This document shows, piece after piece, positions 32,914-42,131 of a stretch of 64,000 bases of DNA. A program made the translations under genes and the position numbers. Source of the stretch: Ruminococcaceae bacterium UBA2854 (GTDB lineage: Bacteria; Bacillota; Clostridia; Oscillospirales; Acutalibacteraceae); assembly GCA_002350765.1 (NCBI GenBank), contig DEFK01000016.1, positions 1-64,000 on the forward strand, given 5' to 3'. Every line of letters begins with the position of its first letter. Position 1 is the stretch's first letter. A model generated the notes under the pieces. It was given only the letters and a program-made list of their open reading frames with translations, made no database searches and was not told the origin of the DNA.

Positions 32914-34133
32914 TATGTTCTGTAATCTCCGTTTATTTTAACATAATCATATGTTAAATCGCAACCGTAGGCTTCGGCTTTTTTATCGCCGTCGCCGAGC
33001 GTAATTAGTATCTCGATTTCGTCCTCGAGCAAAATCTCTTTAGCCTTTTCCTCGCTAAACGGGATACCCGCGCCGTTTTTGCACACGTCTATTACGCCTT
33101 TATCGGACTTAAAGCTGACGTCTACTTTTTTTACGTCAACGTCCGCACCGCTGTAGCCGATAGCGCAAAGTACGCGTCCCCAGTTAGCGTCCGCGCCGAA
33201 CATCGCCGCTTTCAACAGGCTCGAGCAAATTACGCTTTTACTTACTTTAATTGCGTCCTGCTTCGTCTTAGCTCCGTCAACCTTGGCGATTAATAGCTTG
33301 CTCGCGCCCTCGCCGTCCTTAGCGAGCTTTTTCGCGAGCATCCTGAACGCCTCGGTTAAGCCCTCGACAAATGTATAATAATCGTCGTTCTTTTCCGTGA
33401 TTTCGGGATTACCCGCTTTGCCCGAAGCCATAATCGCGAGGGTGTCGTTAGTAGAGGTATCGCCGTCAACGCTTACCATATTATAGCTGTCCTCGACAGC
33501 TTCCTTTAACGCGAGCTCGAGCATTTCGGCTGAAACCGCCGCGTCCGTAGTTACGAACGAAAGCATAGTTCCCATATTTATATGAATCATACCGCTGCCC
33601 TTGGCGATACCGCCGATTGTAACCTCCTTACCGCCTAAGGTCATAGTCATCGCCATTTCCTTTTTTACGGTATCGGTAGTCATAATCGCCTCGGCGGCAT
33701 TAGTACCGCCGTCCTTGGAGAGCGCGCCTCTCATTTTCTCGGCGCCTTTTATAATCGGTTCTATCGGAAGAATCTCGCCGATTACGCCTGTTGAAGCGAC
33801 AATTACATCGTCCTTGTTTACGCCGAGTACATCGGAAGCGATTTCGCACATTTTCTCCGCTTTTTCAATTCCGTCGGCGTTGCAGGTATTAGCGTTGCCA
33901 GAATTTACGATGACCGCCTGAGCCTTGCCGTTTTCTAGGTGGGCTTTTGTAACGGTTATGGTATCGGATTTTACGAGGTTCTTCGTAAATACCGCCGCCG
34001 CATTACACAGCGTATCGCAGTAAATAAGCGCTAAATCCCTTTTAGTTTTATTGGAGGGTTTTATTCCCGCGCAGATTCCCTGAGCGGTAAAGCCTTGCGG
34101 AGCGGTAACTCCGCCGTCTATAAATTTATACAT
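32913..34133 (-). CDS. argJ: Glutamate N-acetyltransferase / amino-acid acetyltransferase
   Basis: This 406-residue ArgJ (OAT family, N-terminal nucleophile) moves acetyl from N-acetylornithine to glutamate. The autoprocessing site is visible as MTTDTVKKEMA, where the Thr after the cut becomes the nucleophile, giving alpha and beta chains. The gene is full length. Many clostridial ArgJ also use acetyl-CoA; sequence alone does not say whether this one does. It sits 10 bases after argC, and its TAG stop is inside a hairpin that precedes argB. Confidence 0.95.
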   Translation of the reverse strand: MYKFIDGGVTAPQGFTAQGICAGIKPSNKTKRDLALIYCDTLCNAAAVFTKNLVKSDTITVTKAHLENGKAQAVIVNSGNANTCNADGIEKAEKMCEIASDVLGVNKDDVIVASTGVIGEILPIEPIIKGAEKMRGALSKDGGTNAAEAIMTTDTVKKEMAMTMTLGGKEVTIGGIAKGSGMIHINMGTMLSFVTTDAAVSAEMLELALKEAVEDSYNMVSVDGDTSTNDTLAIMASGKAGNPEITEKNDDYYTFVEGLTEAFRMLAKKLAKDGEGASKLLIAKVDGAKTKQDAIKVSKSVICSSLLKAAMFGADANWGRVLCAIGYSGADVDVKKVDVSFKSDKGVIDVCKNGAGIPFSEEKAKEILLEDEIEILITLGDGDKKAEAYGCDLTYDYVKINGDYRT

Positions 34134-34143
34134 AATCTATCCT

Positions 34144-35178
34144 TTAGAATGCGGGAGGAACAATATCCAAGCCCGTTTTTTCGTCGAGTCCGAAGATAAT
34201 ATTCATATTCTGTATAGCCTGACCAGCGGCGCCCTTTACCATATTGTCGATAGCCGAGCAGGCTATAAGCTTATTGGCGCGGCTGTCGTAGTGTAGGCTA
34301 ATATCACAGAAGTTGGAGTATTTGATATTGTGGATATCCGCGCACATACCGTCGGGGAGAAGCCTTACAAAATACTCGTCCTTATAAAAATCCTCGTACG
34401 CTTTTCTTATATCGCTAAAGCTTACGCCCTCTTTAATATCGGCGTAGCAGGTCGCGAGAATACCGCGGTTAACGGGTAAAAGATGGGGTACAAAGGTAAG
34501 TATAACCTTTTCGCCCGAAAGCTTAGATAAGGTCTGCTCAATTTCGGGAGTGTGGCGGTGAGAAGCGACCTTGTAAGCGTGGAAGCCCTCGTTAAGCTCG
34601 GGGTAGTGGTTGCCCTGAACAGGCTTTCTGCCCGCGCCCGTAACTCCGCTGGCGCAGTTGCAGATGATACCCTTTAACTCGACCAGTCCGTTTTTAACGG
34701 CGGGAGCTAACGCGAGCGGGGAACAGGTTGTATAACAACCGGGGTTCGCTATAATGCTCTTGCCCTTAATCTCGTCCCTGAAAAACTCGGGTAAGCCGTA
34801 TACTGCTTTCTCGTGGAGAGCCTTGTCCAAAAATTCTCCGTCGTACCATTCTTTGTATTCGTCCTCGCTCTCGAGCCTGAAATCAGCTCCGAGGTCAATG
34901 AATTTTACGCCCTTGTTCTTGCAATCGGCGGCGAGCTCCTGGCTGAGTCCGTGGGGGAGAGCCGCGAAAACAACGTCGCTCTTATTTACGACTTCGTCCG
35001 AGTTCTCACACACCATATCGTTTAAGTAGATGTAGCTCGGATAAACCTCCGAGATTTTCTTTCCCTCGAAGCTTACGGAGCTTATCGCCGCGATTTCAGC
35101 CTCGGGGTGGGCGCTTATAAGACGAACAAGCTCACATCCCGCGTAGCCTGTAGCGCCTACAATTCCAACTTTTATCAT
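34144..35178 (-). CDS. argC: N-acetyl-gamma-glutamyl-phosphate reductase
   Basis: This 344-residue NAD(P)H-dependent reductase converts acetylglutamyl phosphate to its semialdehyde. The Rossmann start is VGIVGATGYAGCELVRL and the catalytic Cys is in NPGCYTT (about residue 147). ATG 35178 is chosen because AAGGAT lies 8 bases upstream and it follows the argH TAG; an ATG at 35187 would overlap argH. It is the third gene of the arg operon. Confidence 0.95.
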   Translation of the reverse strand: MIKVGIVGATGYAGCELVRLISAHPEAEIAAISSVSFEGKKISEVYPSYIYLNDMVCENSDEVVNKSDVVFAALPHGLSQELAADCKNKGVKFIDLGADFRLESEDEYKEWYDGEFLDKALHEKAVYGLPEFFRDEIKGKSIIANPGCYTTCSPLALAPAVKNGLVELKGIICNCASGVTGAGRKPVQGNHYPELNEGFHAYKVASHRHTPEIEQTLSKLSGEKVILTFVPHLLPVNRGILATCYADIKEGVSFSDIRKAYEDFYKDEYFVRLLPDGMCADIHNIKYSNFCDISLHYDSRANKLIACSAIDNMVKGAAGQAIQNMNIIFGLDEKTGLDIVPPAF

Positions 35179-35179
35179 A

Positions 35180-36559
35180 CTATTCATCCTTGTTAATTAT
35201 TTTTGAAACTCTTTTTGCCTGAGCCCTTACGTTCTCGGGAGTGGGACCGCCGAACGCCGTTCTCTGGGAAACGCAGTATTCGAGAGAAATCGCGTTATAA
35301 ACGTCCTCGGTAAATACATCGCATACTTTCTTGTACTCGTCAAGTGGCAGGCTTTCTAAATCCGTGCCGAGCTCAATACATCTTGCCACAAGCTCGCCCG
35401 TAGCCTTGTAAGCGTCTCTGAACGGAACTCCGTTTTTGGTAAGCCAGTCGGCTACATCGGTAGCGTTGATAAATCCGCCCGCGGCGGCTTTACGCATATT
35501 TTCGGGGATAACGCGCATTGTGTCGAGCATCGGGTTAAAGGCGGTAAGGCACATCTTAACTGTATCTACCGCGTCGAAAATCGCTTCCTTATCCTCCTGC
35601 ATATCCTTGTTGTACGCGAGGGCGATACCCTTCATAACGGTTAAAAGCGTCATAGTGTCGCCGAATACACGGCCGCTTTTTCCTCTTACGAGCTCCGCAA
35701 TATCGGGGTTCTTTTTCTGAGGCATAATTGACGAGCCTGTTGAAAAAGCGTCGTCGAGCTCAATAAACTTGAACTCCCAGCTGCACCACATTATAATTTC
35801 CTCCGAAAAACGGCTGAGGTGAACCATAATTATCGAAAGCGCGGCGGCGAACTCTATGCAATAGTCGCGGTCGGAAACTCCGTCGAGCGAGTTGTTTGTA
35901 ATGTCGTCGAAATTAAGGAGCTCTTTTGTAACGGTGCGGTCTATAGGATAAGTTGTACCCGCTAACGCGCACGAGCCGAGCGGCATAACGTTCATTCTCT
36001 TGTAGCAGTCGTCGAGCCTGCTGATATCGCGAAGTATCATCTCGGCGTACGCTAAGAGGTGGTGTCCGAATGTAATCGGTTGAGCTCTCTGTAAATGTGT
36101 GTACCCGGGCATAACCGCGTCGCTGTACTCTTCCGCTTTCTTAGCTAGAATACCGACAAGCTCCTCGAGCTGAGCCTTAATACCCTTCAGCTCTTTTCTG
36201 AGATACAGCTTGTTGTCGAGAGCGACCTGGTCGTTACGGCTTCTCGAGGTATGTAATCTTTTACCGTCGTCGCCGATACGCTTTGTAAGCTCACCCTCTA
36301 CGAAGGTGTGGATGTCCTCGGCTTCCATATCTATCTTTAGCGTTCCTTTTTCGATATCGTTCAGAATCGAGTTAAGCCCTTCGATAATATGCGCCGACTG
36401 CTTTTCGGTAATAATACCGCATTTTCCGAGCATGGTAGCGTGGGCGATACTTCCCTCGATATCCTCTCTGTACATACGGCTGTCGAACGGAATAGAACTG
36501 TTAAAATCGTTTGTGGTTTTAGAAAGCTCTTTCTTAAAGCGGCCTTTCCATAGCTGCAT
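35180..36559 (-). CDS. argH: Argininosuccinate lyase
   Basis: This 459-residue member of the fumarase/aspartase superfamily splits argininosuccinate to arginine and fumarate. HTSRSRNDQVALD near residue 105 and the signature GSSIMPQKKNPD near 276 are intact, as are the C-terminal helices. AGGAG precedes the ATG. It begins about 100 bases after argG; that gap holds hairpins and a possible internal promoter, so argHCJB-DF could be partly uncoupled from argG. Confidence 0.96.
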   Translation of the reverse strand: MQLWKGRFKKELSKTTNDFNSSIPFDSRMYREDIEGSIAHATMLGKCGIITEKQSAHIIEGLNSILNDIEKGTLKIDMEAEDIHTFVEGELTKRIGDDGKRLHTSRSRNDQVALDNKLYLRKELKGIKAQLEELVGILAKKAEEYSDAVMPGYTHLQRAQPITFGHHLLAYAEMILRDISRLDDCYKRMNVMPLGSCALAGTTYPIDRTVTKELLNFDDITNNSLDGVSDRDYCIEFAAALSIIMVHLSRFSEEIIMWCSWEFKFIELDDAFSTGSSIMPQKKNPDIAELVRGKSGRVFGDTMTLLTVMKGIALAYNKDMQEDKEAIFDAVDTVKMCLTAFNPMLDTMRVIPENMRKAAAGGFINATDVADWLTKNGVPFRDAYKATGELVARCIELGTDLESLPLDEYKKVCDVFTEDVYNAISLEYCVSQRTAFGGPTPENVRAQAKRVSKIINKDE

Positions 36560-36585
36560 AGCTTGTCAACTCCTATATAAAAGTG

Positions 36586-36649
36586 GTTATAATCTTTCGT
36601 GTAAAAGTGCTCAATAAAGCACTTAATGGGACAAGGTTTCCCTTGCCCC
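36586..36649 (-). promoter_or_regulatory. argG-argH intercistronic hairpins with possible internal promoter
   Basis: On the minus strand, GGGGCAAGG / CCTTGTCCC (36628-36649) is followed by AAGTGCT / AGCACTT and TTTTAC (36605-36624, a weak terminator). Inside the second hairpin begins TTGAGC, 17 bp before TATAAC (36586-36591), a reasonable promoter for argH onwards. Confidence 0.45.
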
Positions 36650-36661
36650 GAATAAGTTTAA

Positions 36662-37885
36662 TTATTTAATAAGACCTTTTTTAGCTCGTACCTTAATCGG
36701 AAGTCCGAACAGGTTGATGAAGCCCGCGGAATCGTTCTGGTTATAAACCTCGTCCTCGTCGAAGGTCGCGATCTCCTCGTCGTAAAGCGAGTAAGGACTT
36801 GTAACGCCCGCGTCGATGATATTGCCCTTGTAGAGCTTTAACTTAACGTCGCCTGTAACGAACTGCTGTGTGCTGTCAACAAAAGCCGAAAGCGCTTCTC
36901 TTAAAGGTGTATACCATTTTCCGTCATATACGAGCTCGGCGAACTTAATCGCGAGAACTGATTTATAATGCTGAGTATCCTTGTCGAGACAGATTTCCTC
37001 GAGCTTGTTATGAGCGGCGAATAAAATTGTGCCGCCTGGAGTTTCGTAAACACCTCTTGCCTTCATACCTACAAGACGGTTTTCTACAATGTCTGTGATA
37101 CCGATACCGTTCTTGCCGCCGATTTCGTTAAGCTTTTCAACAATGCTTACGGCGTCCATCTCAACTCCGTTAATGCTCTTAGCCTCGCCCTTCTCGAAAT
37201 GAATGGTTACGTATTCGGGTTCATCGGGAGCCTGAAGCGGCGATACGCCCATTTCGAGGAAGCCTTCCTTTTCGTACATAGGCTCGTTGGCGGGATCCTC
37301 AAGGTCAAGTCCCTCGTGGCTTAAATGCCAGAGGTTTTTATCCTTAGAGTAGTTAGTTTCTCTGTTTATTTTAAGAGGGATTTTCTTCTCCTCCGCGTAA
37401 GCGATTTCTTCCTCACGGCTCTTGAATTCCCAAGTTCTCCAGGGAGCGATGATCGGCATATCGGGAGCGTACGCTTTAATTGCGAGCTCAAAACGAACCT
37501 GATCGTTACCCTTACCTGTACAGCCGTGGCAGATAGCGTCGGCGCCCTCTTTCTTAGCGATCTCAACTAATCTCTTGGCGATAATCGGACGAGCGAAAGA
37601 TGTACCGAGTAAGTATTTACCCTCGTAAACCGCGCCCGCTTTAATTGTCGGGAATACATATTCCTCTACGAATTCTTTGTTTAAGTCCTCTATATAGAGC
37701 TTAGAAGCGCCTGTAGCGATAGCTTTCTCCTCTAAGCCTTCGAGCTCGTCGGCCTGACCTACATTACCTGAAACCGCGATAACCTCACAGTTGTTGTAGT
37801 TTTCCTTTAACCAGGGAATAATGATAGATGTGTCGAGTCCGCCCGAATAAGCGAGAACTACTTTTTTAATATCTTTAGCTGCCAT
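36662..37885 (-). CDS. argG: Argininosuccinate synthase
   Basis: This 407-residue ATP pyrophosphatase joins citrulline and aspartate. The PP-loop AYSGGLDTS is at about residues 12-20, and SFARPIIAKR, HGCTGKGNDQVRFE and SLYDEEIATF are present, so it is complete. CGGAGG precedes the ATG. It is the first gene of the arg operon, driven by a sigma-A promoter at 37925-37952 with an ARG box directly upstream, indicating control by an ArgR/AhrC repressor sensing arginine. Confidence 0.97.
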   Translation of the reverse strand: MAAKDIKKVVLAYSGGLDTSIIIPWLKENYNNCEVIAVSGNVGQADELEGLEEKAIATGASKLYIEDLNKEFVEEYVFPTIKAGAVYEGKYLLGTSFARPIIAKRLVEIAKKEGADAICHGCTGKGNDQVRFELAIKAYAPDMPIIAPWRTWEFKSREEEIAYAEEKKIPLKINRETNYSKDKNLWHLSHEGLDLEDPANEPMYEKEGFLEMGVSPLQAPDEPEYVTIHFEKGEAKSINGVEMDAVSIVEKLNEIGGKNGIGITDIVENRLVGMKARGVYETPGGTILFAAHNKLEEICLDKDTQHYKSVLAIKFAELVYDGKWYTPLREALSAFVDSTQQFVTGDVKLKLYKGNIIDAGVTSPYSLYDEEIATFDEDEVYNQNDSAGFINLFGLPIKVRAKKGLIK

Positions 37886-37924
37886 AATTCAACCTCCGAA
37901 AAATTTCTGAATGTTACTCTTAAC

Positions 37925-37952
37925 ATTATACTCTTAATATACAAAAAATCAA
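37925..37952 (-). promoter_or_regulatory. argG operon promoter
   Basis: On the minus strand TTGATT (37947-37952) and TATAAT (37925-37930) are 16 bp apart. A palindrome TGTTACTCTTAACA (37912-37925) overlaps the start region. Confidence 0.7.
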
Positions 37953-37959
37953 GTCCTTT

Positions 37960-37973
37960 TGTATAAATATTCA
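37960..37973. promoter_or_regulatory. ARG box upstream of argG
   Basis: TGTATAAATATTCA matches the ArgR/AhrC operator pattern TGNATAWWWATNCA. It lies just upstream of the argG -35 element. Confidence 0.65.
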
Positions 37974-38095
37974 AAATTTATGAAAAATACATAAAAAGTA
38001 GAATAAATACGCCTAAAATCCGATATTTATTGATAAAGACACAGTTAAAACGGCGTTGTTTCCGTAAAACGCGTTGTTTTGTGAACACGGCAGAA

Positions 38096-38164
38096 TGAAT
38101 AAAAAATGAATATTATGTATAAATATGCAAATATATTGAATATTATTCGTTATTGTGATACAAT
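38096..38164 (+). promoter_or_regulatory. ARG-like boxes and promoter of the flavin-reductase-like gene
   Basis: TGTATAAATATGCA (38116-38129) and the partial box TGAATATTATTCG (38137-38149) lie in the divergent region. The -35 TTGAAT (38136-38141) and -10 TACAAT (38159-38164) are 17 bp apart, so the second box overlaps the promoter. The remaining sequence between the two promoters is A/T-rich, with no gene. Confidence 0.5.
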
Positions 38165-38218
38165 ATGTGCATACCAATTCATTTTGTATCATACATTAAA
38201 TAGGAAAGGAATGGTTGG

Positions 38219-38725
38219 ATGTCAGTTTTTAAAGAGATCTTACCCGAAGAAATTGATAATAATACCTTTGAATTAATAGGGAAGGACTGGGCGCTTGTTA
38301 CCGCTAAAAACGGAAACGGCTGTAATACTATGACTGCTTCATGGGGCGGTTTAGGTATAATGTGGAACAAGCCCGTCGCCTTTACATTTATACGTCCTCA
38401 GCGTTTTACCTATGAGCTTATTGAAAACGAGGAGTATTTTACCCTGAGCTTCTACGGCGAGGAGTATAGAAAGGCGCTTCAGTTCTGCGGAACAAAGAGC
38501 GGACGCGATTATGATAAGGCTAAGGAGTGTAATCTTACTCCTGTTTATGATGAAAAAGCGCCTTATTTTTCCGAGGCGAAGCTTGTGCTTGTATGCAAAA
38601 AGCTCTACGCTCAGGATTTAAACGAGGAAAGCGCCGTTGATAAGAATACTGTTCTTCCTAACTATAATAAAGATGATTATCATAAAATGTATATTAGCGA
38701 AATTGTAAAGGTTCTGAAAAAATAA
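38219..38725 (+). CDS. Flavin reductase family protein
   Basis: This 168-residue protein has the split-barrel FMN-binding fold of the flavin reductase family. TMTASWGGLGIMWNKPVAFTFIRPQRFTYELI is the flavin/phosphate-binding part and SFYGEEYRKALQFCGTKSGRD the second half. Such proteins reduce free flavin or bind FMN as small oxidoreductases; the substrate is unknown. It is divergent from argG and its promoter overlaps an ARG-like box, so it may respond to arginine. The next gene starts 1 base after its stop. Confidence 0.85.
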   Translation: MSVFKEILPEEIDNNTFELIGKDWALVTAKNGNGCNTMTASWGGLGIMWNKPVAFTFIRPQRFTYELIENEEYFTLSFYGEEYRKALQFCGTKSGRDYDKAKECNLTPVYDEKAPYFSEAKLVLVCKKLYAQDLNEESAVDKNTVLPNYNKDDYHKMYISEIVKVLKK

Positions 38726-38726
38726 G

Positions 38727-39893
38727 ATGAATAATAAGACGTTTAAAAGAATTCTCTGCGCCGCAGCTGCGATAATTATTACCGCTTCGGCGTTTACGGG
38801 ATGTACAAAAAGTAAAATAAAAAGCGTTGATGTAAATTCAATTACAGTCAGCGACTCGGATATTTCAAAAATCGAAACCGAGGTTGACGATACGCTTCGG
38901 GAGAACGAATTTGTCGGAAGCGCGGCTATCTCTATGAACGAGCAGGATATTTATTCCAAGTCGTTCGGGTACTACGATGCGATAAAACAGCATAAGATCA
39001 AGAGCACATCGGCTTTTGATATCGGTACAATGACAGAGTGCGTTACAGGCGCGGCAGTGCTTATGCTGGAAAAGAGCGGTAAGCTTAGCTTAGACGATAC
39101 TCTCGATAAGTATTTTAGCTCGAAGTACGGCGATATCACGGGCGTGACGGTCGAGGATTTACTCTCAAGCAGCGTGAGCTTCGGCGCGTATAGGGCGGAG
39201 ATATACAGCAACGCGGCGGAATATGATAGATACAAAATGTATTTACAATCAAAAAATTCCGATAAGTACAGCTCTAAGATCAACAATATGATAGTAGAGC
39301 ATATTCTGAAGCACGGATATAATAAAAAGGAAAAGGCTACCGTATCAAATTACTTTTTGCTCGGAAAGATTATCACAAAAGCCGCGGGCGTCGGCTACAG
39401 AGAATATGTTCGGGAAAATATTCTTGATGAGCTCGGATTAAAGCATACATATTTTACCTCATCTAAACAGAAGCTCGCGGGCTACGATATGAATAATAAG
39501 GTATGGCATCGTTTTACCGAGTATTCGAGCGCGCTTAACTTCGGATTTATGTATTCGGCGTCGGGAATAATATCCTGCTCCAAGGATATGAACGAGTTTT
39601 TTAAGGCTATAGTTAACGGCAGGCTCGGCGATATTGATTATATGAAAAGAATTAAGCTCGCCGCCTCGAATAAATACTGCGGCTTTACCCGCGACGGAAA
39701 TAATATCTCCGTTTCTTCCCGAATAGCGGTACATTGTTCATATGCTCATATTAATTTTGAAACAAAAGAAATCGTCTCTATGATGTCTAATCGTGTCGGA
39801 AAAACCGATATAAAGAATACGGGGGACGAGCTGTATAAAATAATCAGTTCAAAAATCAACGGTATTATTATCTCTTATATTAAAAAGAGTTGA
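38727..39893 (+). CDS. Beta-lactamase-fold lipoprotein, probably inactive
   Basis: This is a 388-residue lipoprotein (signal ending AFTGC) with the fold of class C beta-lactamases and serine hydrolases: FDIGTMTECVTGAAVLMLEKSGKLSLDDTLDKYF, VEDLLSSSV, VSNYFLLGKIITKAAG and YSASGIISCSKDMNEFF. The catalytic SxxK is replaced by T-M-T-E, and the Y-x-N tyrosine by Val (VSN). It therefore probably does not acylate beta-lactams or peptides and may serve as a binding or structural protein. No drug-resistance role is supported. It is coupled to the flavin reductase gene. Confidence 0.82.
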   Translation: MNNKTFKRILCAAAAIIITASAFTGCTKSKIKSVDVNSITVSDSDISKIETEVDDTLRENEFVGSAAISMNEQDIYSKSFGYYDAIKQHKIKSTSAFDIGTMTECVTGAAVLMLEKSGKLSLDDTLDKYFSSKYGDITGVTVEDLLSSSVSFGAYRAEIYSNAAEYDRYKMYLQSKNSDKYSSKINNMIVEHILKHGYNKKEKATVSNYFLLGKIITKAAGVGYREYVRENILDELGLKHTYFTSSKQKLAGYDMNNKVWHRFTEYSSALNFGFMYSASGIISCSKDMNEFFKAIVNGRLGDIDYMKRIKLAASNKYCGFTRDGNNISVSSRIAVHCSYAHINFETKEIVSMMSNRVGKTDIKNTGDELYKIISSKINGIIISYIKKS

Positions 39894-39918
39894 CCTTTTG
39901 TGCAAAATGTGGTAAAAT
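39890..39918 (+). promoter_or_regulatory. hppA promoter
   Basis: TTGACC (39890-39895) and TAAAAT (39913-39918) are 17 bp apart. The spacer begins TTTTGTGCAA, the reverse complement of the TTGCACAAA box seen upstream of the fibre genes. It overlaps the end of the preceding gene. Confidence 0.65.
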
Positions 39919-39971
39919 ATAATGTAGTATTTTATTAAATAGTTTATTTTGCAACAAAATGGAGGAATAAT

Positions 39972-42056
39972 ATGAAAAATTTAGAGTTATTCATTCCCAT
40001 AATAGCAGGTGTTATCGCGCTAGTGTTCGCGGTCTATTTCGCTTTGTTTATTCGTAAACAGGACGCGGGAACTGAGCGTATGAAAAAGATTTCTTCCGCT
40101 ATATCCAAGGGCGCCCGAGCGTTCCTTTTCTCGGAGTATAAAATCCTGATTGTTTTTACCGCGGTACTTTTCGTGGTAATCGGATTTGTAATCGACTGGG
40201 CGACGGCGGGTTGCTTTATACTCGGCGCGCTGTTCTCGACGCTGGCGGGTTACTTCGGAATGACGGTCGCTACTATGGCGAATGTCCGTACCGCTAACGC
40301 CGCGAGAGAAAAGGGTATGAATAAAGCCCTTAAAATCGCGTTCAGAGGCGGAGCGGTTATGGGACTTTCCGTAGTCGGCTTAGGCGTTGTAGGTCTCGGA
40401 ACCGTATTTGTTATTTTAAATAACGTATTTAATCTCGCCGATAACAGCGAAATGCTCCGTATATTTACGGGCTTTAGCTTAGGAGCTTCCTCTATAGCGC
40501 TTTTCGCGAGAGTCGGCGGCGGTATCTATACTAAGGCAGCCGACGTAGGCGCTGACCTCGTTGGTAAGGTTGAGGCGGGTATCCCCGAGGACGATCCCCG
40601 TAACCCCGCTACTATCGCCGATAACGTAGGCGATAACGTAGGCGACGTCGCGGGTATGGGCGCGGACCTTTTCGAGAGCTATGTAGGCTCTATTGTTTCC
40701 GCTATTACGCTCGCTTTTGCGATGTTCAGTAAATCAGGTAATGTCGGCGCGGCTATGAACGCGGCGCTGTTCCCGTTATTACTTTGCGCTATTGGTATTA
40801 TAGGCGCGGTAATCGCCGTATTCTTTGTACGCGGTAAGGAAAACTCCGACCCGCAGAAGGCGCTTAATATCGGCGAATATCTCGCGACCGCCTTAGTTAT
40901 TATCGGCGGAGCTACGCTGAGCTGGTTTATGTTCAACAGCTTAAACCCGTTCTGGTGCGTACTTGCGGGACTTGTAGTCGGAACGGCTATCGGTAAGCTT
41001 ACCGAGATGTATACCTCCGAGCGTTATCATTCGGTAAAGAGTATTTCGGAAAGCTCTAAAACGGGCTCGGCTACCAATATTATTACAGGTCTCGGCGTTG
41101 GAATGAAATCCACCGCTATCCCGATTATATTTATAGTTATAGGAATTCTTGTTTCTTACTACGTAATGTATCTGCACAACGGTCTTAATCCTACCGCGGG
41201 ACTTTACGGCATCGCTTTAGCGGCTGTAGGTATGCTCTCTACTACGGGTATGACTATCGCGGTTGACGCTTACGGCCCGATTGCCGATAACGCGGGCGGT
41301 ATCGCTGAGATGAGCGAGCTCGATCCCCATGTTCGTGAGATTACAGATAAGCTCGACAGCGTAGGTAATACAACAGCGGCTATCGGTAAAGGCTTCGCAA
41401 TCGGCTCGGCGGCTCTTACGGCGCTTGCGCTATTCGCGTCATTCGCGGATTCTGTAGGAATCGCTCAGAACGGTATGTCAATTCTGAACCCGAAAGTTGT
41501 AGCTGGTCTGTTTATCGGCGGTATGCTTCCGTTCTTATTCTCTGCGTTTACTATGGACAGCGTAGGACGCGCGGCTAATAAAATGATAGCCGAGGTTCGC
41601 CGTCAGTTTAAAGCGAATCCCGAGATTCTGGAAGGTAAAAAAGATCCCGATTATTCGAAGTGCGTTTCAATTTCCACTAACGCCGCGCTTAAAGAGATGA
41701 TTCTCCCAGGCGTAATGGCGGTACTCGCTCCGCTTGCCGTAGGATTTTTACTCGGCGTAGAAGCCCTCGGCGGACTTTTAGCGGGCTCGCTGATTACGGG
41801 TGTTATGCTCGCGATATTTATGGCGAACAGCGGCGGCGCGTGGGATAACGCTAAGAAATACATAGAAACCTCCGAGGACGGAAAGGGCTCTAGCGCTCAT
41901 AAGGCGGCGGTAGTCGGCGACACCGTAGGCGACCCGTTCAAGGATACCTCGGGACCGTCAATCAACATTCTTATAAAGCTTATGACAATCGTATCTCTCG
42001 TATTCGCGGTAGCGTTTATACAGGTTAACGGCGGTCATGGAATTTTGAGTTTATAA
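39972..42056 (+). CDS. hppA: Membrane-bound ion-translocating pyrophosphatase, K+-dependent type
   Basis: This 694-residue M-PPase with about 16 helices couples pyrophosphate hydrolysis to H+ and/or Na+ export. The substrate loop GADLVGKVEAGIPEDDPRNP and IADNVGDNVGDVAG (about 197-236) are intact, as is the C-terminal VGDTVGDPFKDTSGPS. GNTTAAIGKGFAIGSA carries Ala where K+-independent enzymes have Lys, indicating the K+-dependent group, which includes Na+ pumps; which ion is moved cannot be read with certainty. GGAGG precedes the ATG. Monocistronic, between its own promoter and terminator. Confidence 0.96.
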   Translation: MKNLELFIPIIAGVIALVFAVYFALFIRKQDAGTERMKKISSAISKGARAFLFSEYKILIVFTAVLFVVIGFVIDWATAGCFILGALFSTLAGYFGMTVATMANVRTANAAREKGMNKALKIAFRGGAVMGLSVVGLGVVGLGTVFVILNNVFNLADNSEMLRIFTGFSLGASSIALFARVGGGIYTKAADVGADLVGKVEAGIPEDDPRNPATIADNVGDNVGDVAGMGADLFESYVGSIVSAITLAFAMFSKSGNVGAAMNAALFPLLLCAIGIIGAVIAVFFVRGKENSDPQKALNIGEYLATALVIIGGATLSWFMFNSLNPFWCVLAGLVVGTAIGKLTEMYTSERYHSVKSISESSKTGSATNIITGLGVGMKSTAIPIIFIVIGILVSYYVMYLHNGLNPTAGLYGIALAAVGMLSTTGMTIAVDAYGPIADNAGGIAEMSELDPHVREITDKLDSVGNTTAAIGKGFAIGSAALTALALFASFADSVGIAQNGMSILNPKVVAGLFIGGMLPFLFSAFTMDSVGRAANKMIAEVRRQFKANPEILEGKKDPDYSKCVSISTNAALKEMILPGVMAVLAPLAVGFLLGVEALGGLLAGSLITGVMLAIFMANSGGAWDNAKKYIETSEDGKGSSAHKAAVVGDTVGDPFKDTSGPSINILIKLMTIVSLVFAVAFIQVNGGHGILSL

Positions 42057-42074
42057 TATTATTATTAACCAGCA

Positions 42075-42113
42075 AACAGGCTCTCGTTAATTCGAGAGCC
42101 TGTTAATTTTTTG
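42075..42113. terminator. Terminator between hppA and trxB
   Basis: A perfect 12-bp stem (AACAGGCTCTCG / CGAGAGCCTGTT) is followed by AATTTTTTG; it serves hppA and probably the convergent trxAB. Confidence 0.8.
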
Positions 42114-42131
42114 AAACAATCATTTTGTTTA

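Noticed and set aside
36560..36661. A T-box leader controlling the arginine operon
   Set aside because: The gap is too short, has no T-box sequence (GGGTGG-type) or specifier stem; simple hairpins and a possible promoter explain it.
38727..39893. A functional beta-lactamase or penicillin-binding protein
   Set aside because: The catalytic SxxK motif is TMTE and the Y-x-N Tyr is lost.
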